DNA from: Nitrosopumilales archaeon
GTDB lineage: Archaea > Thermoproteota > Nitrososphaeria > Nitrososphaerales > Nitrosopumilaceae
Assembly: GCA_025350175.1 (NCBI GenBank)
Contig: JANXYF010000234.1
Location: 1 to 14,282 of the forward strand
Length of the DNA stretch: 14,282 nt
Reading direction: 5' to 3'
Both the position numbers and the translations under genes were made by a program. Positions 6,810 through 12,459 of the stretch are shown piece by piece. Within the stretch, counting starts at the first letter, position 1; each line of letters opens with the position of its first letter. The notes beneath the pieces are model-generated. The model searched no databases. It saw only the letters and a list, made by a program, of their open reading frames with translations, and was not told the DNA's origin.

Positions 6810-7430
6810 TTGAAACTGCTCAAAAAAGGTGCAGAAGCTGATATCTATATTACATCTTGGAATGGTCAAAACTCTGTTTTAAAAATTAGAAAAAAGAAAG
6901 ATTATCGAGTTCATTCTCTTGATACTAGAATACGAACACTGAGAACTATACGGGAGGCAAAAATGATCTCTGAGGCCAAATCCTTTGGAATTACTACACC
7001 TCTTGTTTATTTTGTGGATGAGAAAAAATGTAAAATATATCTTCAATTCATTGAAGGTAAATTAATTCGAGATCTTCCTACAAAACAAATCATAACAACA
7101 TGTAAAGAAATAGGCAAAATTGTGGGGCTTCTCCATAAGAATGGAGTTATGCATGGAGATTTGACCACTTCAAATTTTATTCTCACTCAAAAAGGATTGG
7201 TCATACTTGATTTTGGTCTTTCACAAAAAACAGATAAAATGGATGACTATGCCATTGATCTTCGTTTGTTCAAGGAAGTTCTTAACAGCGCTCATGCTCA
7301 AATTGTAGATGATGCTTGGACTTTATTCGTACAAGGATATAGAAAGATATTGGGAAAAAACATTACTGAAAAAATAATTAATCAAGTTTTGGTGATAGAA
7401 AAAAGGGGCAGGTACGCAAATGTCATCTAG
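6810..7430 (+). CDS. bud32: Bud32, KEOPS atypical kinase/ATPase subunit, 206 aa
   Basis: Small RIO-like kinase that binds Kae1 in KEOPS and supports t6A formation through ATP hydrolysis. KKGAEADIY (5-13) is the shortened glycine-rich loop, K25 in VLK is the ATP-anchoring Lys, E49 lies in TIREAK, the catalytic loop is HGDLTTSN (115-122) with D117, and the metal-binding DFG is at 134-136. The end RGRYANVI matches the family's basic C-terminal tail. The start is TTG: a TAG lies three codons upstream in frame, and the GAEA motif follows immediately, so no ATG is available. A TATA box at the leaderless distance supports it. The last 11 bases overlap the next gene, so the two are co-transcribed. 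Not fused to Kae1, unlike Methanocaldococcus. Confidence 0.94.
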   Translation: MKLLKKGAEADIYITSWNGQNSVLKIRKKKDYRVHSLDTRIRTLRTIREAKMISEAKSFGITTPLVYFVDEKKCKIYLQFIEGKLIRDLPTKQIITTCKEIGKIVGLLHKNGVMHGDLTTSNFILTQKGLVILDFGLSQKTDKMDDYAIDLRLFKEVLNSAHAQIVDDAWTLFVQGYRKILGKNITEKIINQVLVIEKRGRYANVI

Positions 7431-7983
7431 TATATTTTTTGCCAGTTCAAATAAGAATAAATTTGAAGAGGCAAAAAACATTACTTCAAAATTTGGATTA
7501 AAAATAAAATTTCTTAAATCTACTCTTCAAGAAATTCAGGCAGATGATCTAGAAGAAATTGCAAGACATAAAGTCATGGAGGCATTTTCTATCTGCTCAA
7601 AACCTGTAATTGTGGAAGATGATGGCCTTTTTATAAAATCATTGAATGGTTTTCCTGGACCATATTCTTCATTTGTATTTAATACAATTGGTAACAAAGG
7701 GATCTTACGATTAGTATCAAAACCAAGGGATGCATCATTTAGATCAATTATTGCATATTGTGAAAGAGATGGCGATGTACATCTGTTTAGTGGAGACGTA
7801 GAAGGAACAATATCTAAAAAAGAACAAGGTGCGAGGTGGGGTTTTGATCCTATCTTTATTCCTCAAGGGAAACACCAAACATACTCTCAGCTTGTGGAAA
7901 AAAACCAGATATCTCATAGATATCTGGCACTGAAAAAATTTACTAATTGGTATCTAAATAAGAAGAAATCACGCGGTCGATGA
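7420..7983 (+). CDS. XTP/dITP pyrophosphatase (RdgB/HAM1 family), 187 aa
   Basis: Hydrolyses non-canonical purine triphosphates (dITP, XTP) to monophosphates and pyrophosphate, keeping the nucleotide pool clean. Signatures: ASSNKNKFEEAK (8-19) for phosphate binding, VEDDGLFI (65-72) with the catalytic acidic pair D67/D68, LNGFPGPYSSF (75-85), GARWGFDPIFIP (137-148) and the nucleobase-contacting SHR (165-167). Length is typical. The ATG overlaps bud32 by 11 bases in another frame, indicating translational coupling; the pairing of bud32 with this gene is seen in other archaea. The last 41 bases overlap the 3' end of the convergent TYW1 gene. The overlapping tail is a basic NKKKSRGR stretch beyond the conserved core. 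Confidence 0.95.
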   Translation: MSSSIFFASSNKNKFEEAKNITSKFGLKIKFLKSTLQEIQADDLEEIARHKVMEAFSICSKPVIVEDDGLFIKSLNGFPGPYSSFVFNTIGNKGILRLVSKPRDASFRSIIAYCERDGDVHLFSGDVEGTISKKEQGARWGFDPIFIPQGKHQTYSQLVEKNQISHRYLALKKFTNWYLNKKKSRGR

Positions 7984-8971
7984 ATCTTTTCTGATTCTGA
8001 AGAACAACAATTCTTGACATCTCACTCTCATCCATGATTGAATACATTCCACTTTGTTTTACAAGTTGATCTGAAAAATGTCTTATTTCCAACATATCTG
8101 GAGAATTTGCATATTCTAATCTGTTTCTTGATCTGCCAACATGCATGTATGATTTTAACTCTATAAAATGTACATTTGCACGATTAATCAATTGTGTGTA
8201 ATCTGGAATTAATTTTTCATCAGCATTATAGTCTTTAATTAAAGTAAATCGTAATACTGTCCTTGTATCAAGTTCTGCAAGTAATTCAAGACTAGTATTC
8301 CATCTTTTCCACGCATCTTTGTATTTTGGTCTGTTTACTAGATCAAATATTTCTGAGTTTGGAGCATTTGTTGAAAGATACAATTGTGTTGGTAATGCAT
8401 CTTCGTCTCTGAGTCTTTGTAACATTTCGGGTTCCTGACCATTTGTTACAAGAAATATTGATTTTGTAGCCGGAAGTTTCTTTAGATATTTTATAAGTTC
8501 AGGCAATTGTGGATACATGGTAGGTTCTCCTGATAGTGAAATGGCATAATGACTAGGAAGAAGTGACTCGTCTAGCTTTTCCTTGTTACTTTTTGGATCA
8601 CCATAATGACCCATGATCAATTTCTTTCGCTCTTCCATTAGATTAGATATGATTATCTCGGGAGGTGCGACTTTATCAGCTGGCATCTCCAAAGAACTGT
8701 AAAACTCCATTGGTCTCCAACAGTAAACGCATCGATTTTCACAAAACATTCCAGCTGGAGAAAATTCCATGCATCTGTGAGTTGAAATCCCATAGAACTT
8801 GTGTTTGTAACACTGACCATCATCTTTGAATGATTTTTTTGTCCAATGACAAAGTTCAACAGTTCCATGATCTGAAACTCCATACTTTGCTTTCTTTAGC
8901 TGATCTAGAATCATTGGTTTGATCTGGATGAAATCATTTGAAACTTCTACTGTTTCTCCAGAACAACTCAT
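7943..8971 (-). CDS. taw1: TYW1-type tRNA 4-demethylwyosine synthase, radical SAM, 342 aa
   Basis: Converts N1-methylguanosine-37 of tRNA-Phe to 4-demethylwyosine using pyruvate as the two-carbon donor. The radical SAM cluster motif is C77, C81 and C84 (CENRCVYCW). A second cluster site is given by C41, C54 and C67; the spacings 13, 13, 10, 4 and 3 match those of the Methanocaldococcus enzyme exactly, and Lys56 occupies the position of its pyruvate Schiff-base lysine. LSGEPTMYPQ is the GGE-like SAM-binding motif and SFKDDGQCYKHKFYGI is the family's typical N-terminal stretch. There is no flavodoxin domain, as usual for archaea. The ATG has a TTTAATTA box 25 nt upstream (leaderless). The 3' end overlaps rdgB by 41 bases tail to tail. 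Confidence 0.96.
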   Translation of the reverse strand: MSCSGETVEVSNDFIQIKPMILDQLKKAKYGVSDHGTVELCHWTKKSFKDDGQCYKHKFYGISTHRCMEFSPAGMFCENRCVYCWRPMEFYSSLEMPADKVAPPEIIISNLMEERKKLIMGHYGDPKSNKEKLDESLLPSHYAISLSGEPTMYPQLPELIKYLKKLPATKSIFLVTNGQEPEMLQRLRDEDALPTQLYLSTNAPNSEIFDLVNRPKYKDAWKRWNTSLELLAELDTRTVLRFTLIKDYNADEKLIPDYTQLINRANVHFIELKSYMHVGRSRNRLEYANSPDMLEIRHFSDQLVKQSGMYSIMDESEMSRIVVLQNQKRFIDRVISSYLDTN

Positions 8972-8990
8972 GACTTATTTCTTGAGCAGG

Positions 8991-9001
8991 TTTTAATTAA
9001 A
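8991..9001 (-). promoter_or_regulatory. TATA box for TYW1
   Basis: TTTAATTAAAA on the minus strand, centred 25 nt upstream of the ATG at 8971; leaderless spacing. Confidence 0.6.
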
Positions 9002-9004
9002 TCC

Positions 9005-9017
9005 AGACTACTAGTCT
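9005..9017. repeat. Perfect 13-bp inverted repeat upstream of the TYW1 TATA box
   Basis: AGACTA-C-TAGTCT, six bases per arm with one central base. Its centre is about 15 bp upstream of the TYW1 TATA centre, and it covers the last two bases of the stop codon of the small ORF at 9016. Possible regulator site, unproven; a repeat this short can arise by chance. Confidence 0.35.
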
Positions 9018-9144
9018 ATTTCCAGAATGGTACACATGGATTATTCGACATTGGAACACACCATATTTTACCCAAGTATAGCATACTTACGAAGATAACC
9101 ACTGTAGTAATTCCCATGGCAATGAACCAGTTTCTCGACTTCAT
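9016..9144 (-). CDS. Very small single-span membrane protein, 42 aa
   Basis: A short ORF with strong internal logic. The N-terminus MKSRNW is positively charged, followed by a hydrophobic helix at about 7-25 (IAMGITTVVIFVSMLYLG), then a short tail with two CVP motifs, Cys29 and Cys37, ending in FWK. The charge pattern predicts N-terminus inside and the two cysteines outside, where they could form a disulphide or bind a metal (inference). The ATG has a GTTTATTA box centred about 28 nt upstream, the spacing seen for neighbouring leaderless genes. It lies upstream of TYW1 on the same strand, 44 nt before the TYW1 start. I do not recognise a family. The frame stays open upstream for 14 codons to a tandem TGA-TAA, so a slightly earlier non-ATG start cannot be excluded. 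Confidence 0.55.
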   Translation of the reverse strand: MKSRNWFIAMGITTVVIFVSMLYLGKIWCVPMSNNPCVPFWK

Positions 9145-9168
9145 GAGTGCGGATGTTTTTTTTGTTGC

Positions 9169-9176
9169 TAATAAAC
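9169..9176 (-). promoter_or_regulatory. TATA box for the 42-aa membrane protein
   Basis: GTTTATTA on the minus strand, centred about 28 nt upstream of the ATG at 9144. Its presence is the main support, besides the hydrophobic profile, that the short ORF is a gene. Confidence 0.4.
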
Positions 9177-9181
9177 TTACG

Positions 9182-9194
9182 CCTGATTATCAGG
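9182..9194. repeat. Perfect 13-bp inverted repeat upstream of the small membrane-protein gene
   Basis: CCTGAT-T-ATCAGG, six bases per arm with one central base, centred about 15 bp upstream of the TATA box at 9169-9176. It contains the tandem stops that end the mini-ORF at 9190-9267. It could be a regulator site or a short hairpin; unproven. Confidence 0.35.
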
Positions 9195-9267
9195 AAGCGA
9201 TCAATATTCCTTCTATAATCTGAAATACTATAAATCCAAATCCTTGAACTATTTCAAAAGGACGCAT
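9190..9267 (-). CDS. Hydrophobic mini-ORF, 25 aa (tentative)
   Basis: ATG at 9267 opens a 25-codon ORF whose product is one hydrophobic segment starting MRPFEIVQGFGFIVFQ and ending ILIAS, followed by TGA-TAA. It is in the same frame as the 42-aa membrane protein downstream. It may be a micro-protein, or the front half of a gene now split by stops. The nearest TATA-like box on this strand (9284-9292) is only about 21 nt upstream and is read in the other direction by the alcohol dehydrogenase gene, so promoter support is weak. Confidence 0.25.
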   Translation of the reverse strand: MRPFEIVQGFGFIVFQIIEGILIAS

Positions 9268-9282
9268 TATTCACAAAACTAT

Positions 9283-9291
9283 CTTATATTA
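9283..9291 (+). promoter_or_regulatory. TATA box for the alcohol dehydrogenase gene
   Basis: CTTATATTA centred 24 nt upstream of the ATG at 9311, consistent with a leaderless or nearly leaderless mRNA. Confidence 0.5.
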
Positions 9292-9310
9292 CATACTGGT
9301 AACACACGGC

Positions 9311-10363
9311 ATGAATGCTGCTAGAATCGTCAAAGTAAAGGAAGCTCTTGAAATTCAATCTCTTGAAACTCCAAAACCACGGGGATCTCAAGTTCTCATT
9401 AAAGTAGAATCTGCTGGTGTTTGCCATAGTGATATACATCTCTGGGATGGTGGCTATGAAGGACCTGGAGGCTCATTTATGAAAACAACTGATAGGGGTG
9501 TAAAATATCCCTTAACTCCAGGGCATGAAGTTGCTGGGGTAGTAGAGAGTATGGGTGAAGATGTAGAAGGATTTGTAAAGAATGAAAAAGTTCTGGTTTT
9601 TCCTTGGATAGGTGAAGGTCTGTGTCCAGCTTGTAGGATAGGAGAAGAAAATCTTTGTGACAAACCAAGATCTTTGGGTGTTTACAATGATGGCGGTTAT
9701 GCAGAATATGTTCTTGTTCCAAATTACAAATATTTGGCAAAAATAAATGACATGGACACTGATATTTGTGCGCCTTTGTCTTGTTCTGCACTTACTGCTT
9801 ATGGTGCAATTAAGACTGCAAAACTAAACCCAGCTGATAATGTAGTGATTGTAGGTGCTGGAGGACTAGGATTGATGGGAATTCAATTGGCTAAAGCAAT
9901 TAGCGGTGCAAGAATAATTTCATTAGATGTTAATGATGATAAATTACAAGTGGCAAAACAAAGTGGTGCAGACATTATTATCAATTCTTCCAAGGAAGAT
10001 CCTGTAAAAGCTATAATGGAATTAACCGGTAATTTGGGTGCTGATGCTGTAATTGATTTTGTAAATGCTACAAAATCTGTAGAAGTTGACATGCAAATTC
10101 TACGACGCAGAGCTCGTGTTGTTCTCGTAGGTCTATTTGGAGGTTCTTTGCAACTAAATCTTGTAACAATGCCTACTAGGGCATACAAGTTGATGGGTTC
10201 ATACACAGGTTCTATGACTGATATGATTGAATTAATTTCCCTTGCCCGTAGAGGGATAATCAAGCCAATGATATCAAACAAGTTCAAACTTAATCAGGCA
10301 ACAGAGGCATTAACAATGCTTAAACAAGGAAAAATAATAGGCAGAGGAATCATTAATCCATAA
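9311..10363 (+). CDS. Zinc-dependent medium-chain alcohol dehydrogenase, 350 aa
   Basis: NAD(P)-dependent MDR oxidoreductase. The N-terminal GroES-like domain has catalytic-zinc ligands C38 (GVCHSD) and H72 (GHE), with the third probably C158 in PLSCSALTAY. The structural zinc site is E102, C105, C108 and C116 in GEGLCPACRIGEENLC: a Glu replaces the usual first Cys, as in Sulfolobus solfataricus ADH, which this sequence resembles closely here. The Rossmann domain has GAGGLGLMG (182-190) and Asp206 at the end of the second strand (SLDVND), favouring NAD over NADP. It is a single-gene unit with its own TATA box. In thaumarchaea such enzymes are candidates for semialdehyde reduction in the 3-hydroxypropionate/4-hydroxybutyrate cycle, but nothing in the sequence proves the substrate. 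Confidence 0.92.
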   Translation: MNAARIVKVKEALEIQSLETPKPRGSQVLIKVESAGVCHSDIHLWDGGYEGPGGSFMKTTDRGVKYPLTPGHEVAGVVESMGEDVEGFVKNEKVLVFPWIGEGLCPACRIGEENLCDKPRSLGVYNDGGYAEYVLVPNYKYLAKINDMDTDICAPLSCSALTAYGAIKTAKLNPADNVVIVGAGGLGLMGIQLAKAISGARIISLDVNDDKLQVAKQSGADIIINSSKEDPVKAIMELTGNLGADAVIDFVNATKSVEVDMQILRRRARVVLVGLFGGSLQLNLVTMPTRAYKLMGSYTGSMTDMIELISLARRGIIKPMISNKFKLNQATEALTMLKQGKIIGRGIINP

Positions 10364-10432
10364 ACATATCTCTGATTATAGCAAAAACTACTAGCATATC
10401 CTAAAAGTTGGTATCTATACAGTTGAGTTAAG

Positions 10433-10439
10433 ATTAATA
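10433..10439 (+). promoter_or_regulatory. TATA box for tRNA-His
   Basis: ATTAATA centred about 31 nt upstream of the mature 5' end, so a few leader bases would be removed by RNase P. The rest of the 103-nt gap after the alcohol dehydrogenase gene shows nothing else. Confidence 0.4.
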
Positions 10440-10466
10440 CTGGATTGAGAGCGATTTTCCTTATGT

Positions 10467-10539
10467 GGCCCTTGTAGTACAGTGGCCAGTATAGGGGACT
10501 GTGGATCCCCGGACAGGGGTTCGATTCCCCTCAAGGGCC
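10467..10539 (+). tRNA. tRNA-His (anticodon GTG), intronless
   Basis: Full cloverleaf by eye. The acceptor stem GCCCTTG pairs with CAAGGGC, T8 and A9 follow it, the anticodon arm GGGGA/TCCCC encloses loop CTGTGGA with anticodon GTG, and the T arm AGGGG/CCCCT encloses TTCGATT. G10467 supplies the His-specific G-1 in the gene itself, facing discriminator C73 at 10539, so no guanylyltransferase addition is needed. CCA is not encoded; a T7 tract starts at the next base. There is no intron at the usual anticodon position. The gene is monocistronic, between the alcohol dehydrogenase gene and a convergent unknown gene. Confidence 0.96.
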
Positions 10540-10546
10540 TTTTTTT
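10540..10546 (+). terminator. T7 terminator of tRNA-His
   Basis: Seven T residues directly after C73, as is common for archaeal tRNA genes. Confidence 0.6.
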
Positions 10547-10552
10547 GTTAAT

Positions 10553-10569
10553 TTATAAAATTTTTATAA
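10553..10569. repeat. Perfect AT-only 17-bp inverted repeat between convergent genes
   Basis: TTATAAAA-T-TTTTATAA, eight bases per arm with one central base, lying between the tRNA-His end and the stop of the convergent gene at 10578. It could contribute to termination on the minus strand, or be plain low-complexity sequence. Confidence 0.3.
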
Positions 10570-10577
10570 TTGATATT

Positions 10578-10928
10578 TTAGAATATACCGAATTTACTTG
10601 ATTCCATCTCTTCTTTGATGGCTAGTTTTACCTTCAAGTTCTTTTGACTAACCCTGTCATTTAACCAAGTCAAAAATTTGTGGTCCAAACCTTTTCCCTT
10701 TATCTTTTCAAAATCTGGTCCCATCTGCTCAGATAATCGTTTTACAAGTGATCTGTTGACACAAACCACATAAAAGTGCCAACCAAAAGCAAATTCTGAA
10801 TCTGTTACTACAAAGTCATTTTCCCCATGAACCATCTTCTCGGCATTGCTCAATGTTGATATGATTGCCTTACTGGTATTTTCATAATCTGTAGCTGATA
10901 CATTGATGTTGATTCTTTCTTGCATCAT
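10578..10928 (-). CDS. Hypothetical soluble protein, 116 aa (start revised to 10928)
   Basis: I do not recognise a family. The protein has an N-terminal strand ERININVSA, a helix, the aromatic strand FAFGWHFYVVCV, and a basic helical C-terminus; no membrane segment, signal peptide or metal motif. The longest ORF begins at ATG 10961, but a TTTTTATTT box lies inside its first codons (10950-10958), 26 nt upstream of ATG-ATG at 10928/10925. By the leaderless spacing seen across the window the real start is probably 10928, giving 116 aa and dropping the odd N-terminus MFLFGNVFTIH. It lies downstream of the methyltransferase gene on the same strand and may also be read through from it. Confidence 0.7.
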   Translation of the reverse strand: MMQERININVSATDYENTSKAIISTLSNAEKMVHGENDFVVTDSEFAFGWHFYVVCVNRSLVKRLSEQMGPDFEKIKGKGLDHKFLTWLNDRVSQKNLKVKLAIKEEMESSKFGIF

Positions 10929-10949
10929 GTGTATTGTAAAGACATTTCC

Positions 10950-10958
10950 AAATAAAAA
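10950..10958 (-). promoter_or_regulatory. TATA-like box for the 116-aa gene
   Basis: TTTTTATTT on the minus strand, centred 26 nt upstream of the ATG at 10928; this decides the start. Confidence 0.4.
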
Positions 10959-10976
10959 CATGACTGAGAATTCATT

Positions 10977-11759
10977 CTAGTGGTCAATTAGGTGTTCAAC
11001 TTCTATGTTGAAAAAAGTCTTGAGAATTCCAATATAGCTCTTTACAGGATCTGGTATGTCATCTCCGCACGCAATGCCAAGATTTTTTGCATTTATCCAT
11101 ATTACAAGCGTCTGAAGTATGGTTAGAAACCTGTCATTTTCGAGATTCTTTGAGCCGATAGCTTTAGAATATCTATCAGCAAATTCCCATGCAACAGCAA
11201 AATCAATGCAATCAGTATTAAATATTGCAAGCATCTGTTCTCGAAGAGATTCTGCTTTCTTGAATGGTGTAACATTTAGGATGTATGGAAAATCTACTTT
11301 ATTTGGCATGAATCCAGTAAGAGGCCCCCATATGGTTATTATTTTACATCCAGGTTTGAGACTTTCAAATTTTGGAATCATTTTTTCAATTACCTTCTGA
11401 TCTGAAAACCAAAAAAGTATTACTGTAGCATCACTAATGTCGGAAACTGTAACATCCTGACATCTAAATGATCCATTTGAAATATGATTTTGATCAAGAA
11501 GTTTTTGTGCATGTTCTATCTTGTCTTTGATTTTGTCAATACCAATTGCTTTCTTTACCTTGAATTCTTGTAAAGATGCTATGATACTGTTTCCACTACC
11601 ACATCCTAAGTGGTAAAATATGTCATTTTCAGACAGTTCTGCAAATTGAAAGATATCTCTTAATGTTTTATCTGATAATTCGACATCCTCACCACTGATT
11701 ATAGAACTTGGAAGTGATGATAGATAATCTTCAATTTTCACTAAATGATGATAATCCAC
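10977..11759 (-). CDS. Class I SAM-dependent methyltransferase-like protein, 260 aa
   Basis: Rossmann-fold methyltransferase of unknown substrate. Motif I is YHLGCGSGNS (49-58), where the usual Asp/Glu before the glycine loop is replaced by Tyr-His. The acidic motif II is AIGIDK (71-76, D75). Motif IV is not typical: ATVILFWFSD (111-120). LKPGCKIITIW (134-144) is the usual strand 5 region. The first 45 residues, including VELSDKTLRDIFQFA, resemble the lead-in of archaeal protein-lysine methyltransferases and DOT1-like folds, but I would not assign a protein target on that basis. The C-terminal 100 residues are helical and unrecognised. The start is GTG at 11759, 7 nt after the UPF0147 stop, so the two genes form an operon. 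Confidence 0.78.
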   Translation of the reverse strand: MDYHHLVKIEDYLSSLPSSIISGEDVELSDKTLRDIFQFAELSENDIFYHLGCGSGNSIIASLQEFKVKKAIGIDKIKDKIEHAQKLLDQNHISNGSFRCQDVTVSDISDATVILFWFSDQKVIEKMIPKFESLKPGCKIITIWGPLTGFMPNKVDFPYILNVTPFKKAESLREQMLAIFNTDCIDFAVAWEFADRYSKAIGSKNLENDRFLTILQTLVIWINAKNLGIACGDDIPDPVKSYIGILKTFFNIEVEHLIDH

Positions 11760-11766
11760 ACTAGAT

Positions 11767-12051
11767 TTATTCTCTTATTCTTTCTAGGGCAGAAACTGCC
11801 TGCCATAATGTAACTCTGACGTATGATGGCATGTTAGGGTCTTGGGATATCTCATCAAGAGCGCTTATGGCATTTGCTGCTCTTACCGAAACTGGAGAAT
11901 TTTGCTTTTTTAATTCTACAATTAATTCTGTCAAATCTTTCTTGATGTTTCTTGGAGTAGAAGGATTTGCTGCAATTTCAACTAGAGTAGTAATGGCTAT
12001 GTTTAAAGTGTCAGTATTTGGATCATTTTTTTCGACCATTGTAACATCCAA
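11767..12051 (-). CDS. UPF0147 family protein, 94 aa
   Basis: Conserved archaeal all-helical protein of unknown function. The core SVRAANAISALDEISQDP followed by NMPSYVRVTLWQAVSALE is diagnostic of UPF0147. It is acidic, cysteine-free and soluble. The longest form starts with TTG at 12051, where a TTTATAAA box lies about 24 nt upstream; an in-frame ATG at 12039 would give 90 aa with a leader of roughly 10 nt. Either is possible; the TTG is slightly favoured by the leaderless pattern. It is the first gene of a unit with the methyltransferase gene (7-nt gap), and perhaps the 116-aa gene. Confidence 0.88.
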   Translation of the reverse strand: MDVTMVEKNDPNTDTLNIAITTLVEIAANPSTPRNIKKDLTELIVELKKQNSPVSVRAANAISALDEISQDPNMPSYVRVTLWQAVSALERIRE

Positions 12052-12071
12052 GCTATGCTAATTGAGCTTAT

Positions 12072-12079
12072 TTTATAAA
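12072..12079 (-). promoter_or_regulatory. TATA box for the UPF0147-methyltransferase unit
   Basis: TTTATAAA, a near-ideal box, squeezed into the 35-nt gap after the Rieske gene. Centred about 24 nt from TTG 12051 and 36 nt from ATG 12039. Confidence 0.6.
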
Positions 12080-12086
12080 GTTTGCA

Positions 12087-12395
12087 TTATACTTCTACAA
12101 AGATATTTTCTGATTCTACTACTACTTTATACGAATTCAGGTCTTTTATCTTGGCAGGAAAAGAAGAAAGCTTACCTGTTTTACAATCAAATTTTGCTCC
12201 ATGCCATCCACATGTTACAACTGTTCCATCCAAACTTCCTTCAGAAAGACTTGATCCTGCATGCGTGCATGTGTCATTAACTGCATAATAAGTTCCATCA
12301 ATATTTGCAACAAGTACATCTTTACCATCTATTGTAATCTTCTGCATTTTGCCTGGAATGAAATCACTTACCTTTCCAACAATTATCTTTCCCAT
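12087..12395 (-). CDS. Rieske-type [2Fe-2S] ferredoxin, 102 aa
   Basis: Small soluble electron carrier. Cluster ligands are C43 and H45 (CTH) and C62 and H65 (CGWH), 16 residues apart between H45 and C62, typical of dioxygenase-type Rieske ferredoxins. There is no membrane anchor, and no disulphide-forming extra cysteines appear in the two loops (TCTHAG and TCGWHG), which argues against a bc1-type protein. The N-terminal GKIIVGKVSDFIPGKM is a normal lead-in. The start ATG has an AATTATTAA box about 27 nt upstream, so it has its own leaderless promoter although it sits 64 nt after the FAH gene on the same strand. No oxygenase or reductase partner is in the window, so its redox partner is unknown. 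Confidence 0.94.
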   Translation of the reverse strand: MGKIIVGKVSDFIPGKMQKITIDGKDVLVANIDGTYYAVNDTCTHAGSSLSEGSLDGTVVTCGWHGAKFDCKTGKLSSFPAKIKDLNSYKVVVESENIFVEV

Positions 12396-12417
12396 GCCTG
12401 ATAAGAATCTTGAACTC

Positions 12418-12427
12418 TTAATAATTT
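12418..12427 (-). promoter_or_regulatory. TATA box for the Rieske gene
   Basis: AAATTATTAA on the minus strand, centred about 27 nt upstream of the ATG at 12395. Confidence 0.5.
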
Positions 12428-12459
12428 TAATGCCGTTTCTAGAACTTCAGAATATTGAA

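Noticed and set aside
5380..7430. A broken Kae1-Bud32 fusion gene
   Set aside because: Both proteins are full length with their own starts, and a gene on the other strand with its own promoter lies between them; separate genes are normal in many archaea.
9883..10287. 134-aa minus-strand ORF inside the alcohol dehydrogenase gene
   Set aside because: It is the complement of a clear Rossmann domain; no promoter or domain seen.
10467..10539. Possible intron in the tRNA-His gene
   Set aside because: The cloverleaf closes with a standard 7-nt anticodon loop and no extra bases, so no bulge-helix-bulge intron is needed.
10977..11759. DOT1-like protein-lysine methyltransferase assignment
   Set aside because: Only the lead-in and the glycine loop are suggestive; no substrate-specific motif is visible, so the call was kept generic.
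12062..12288. Two overlapping plus-strand ORFs over the Rieske gene
   Set aside because: They are antisense to the conserved CTH/CGWH region and lack independent support.
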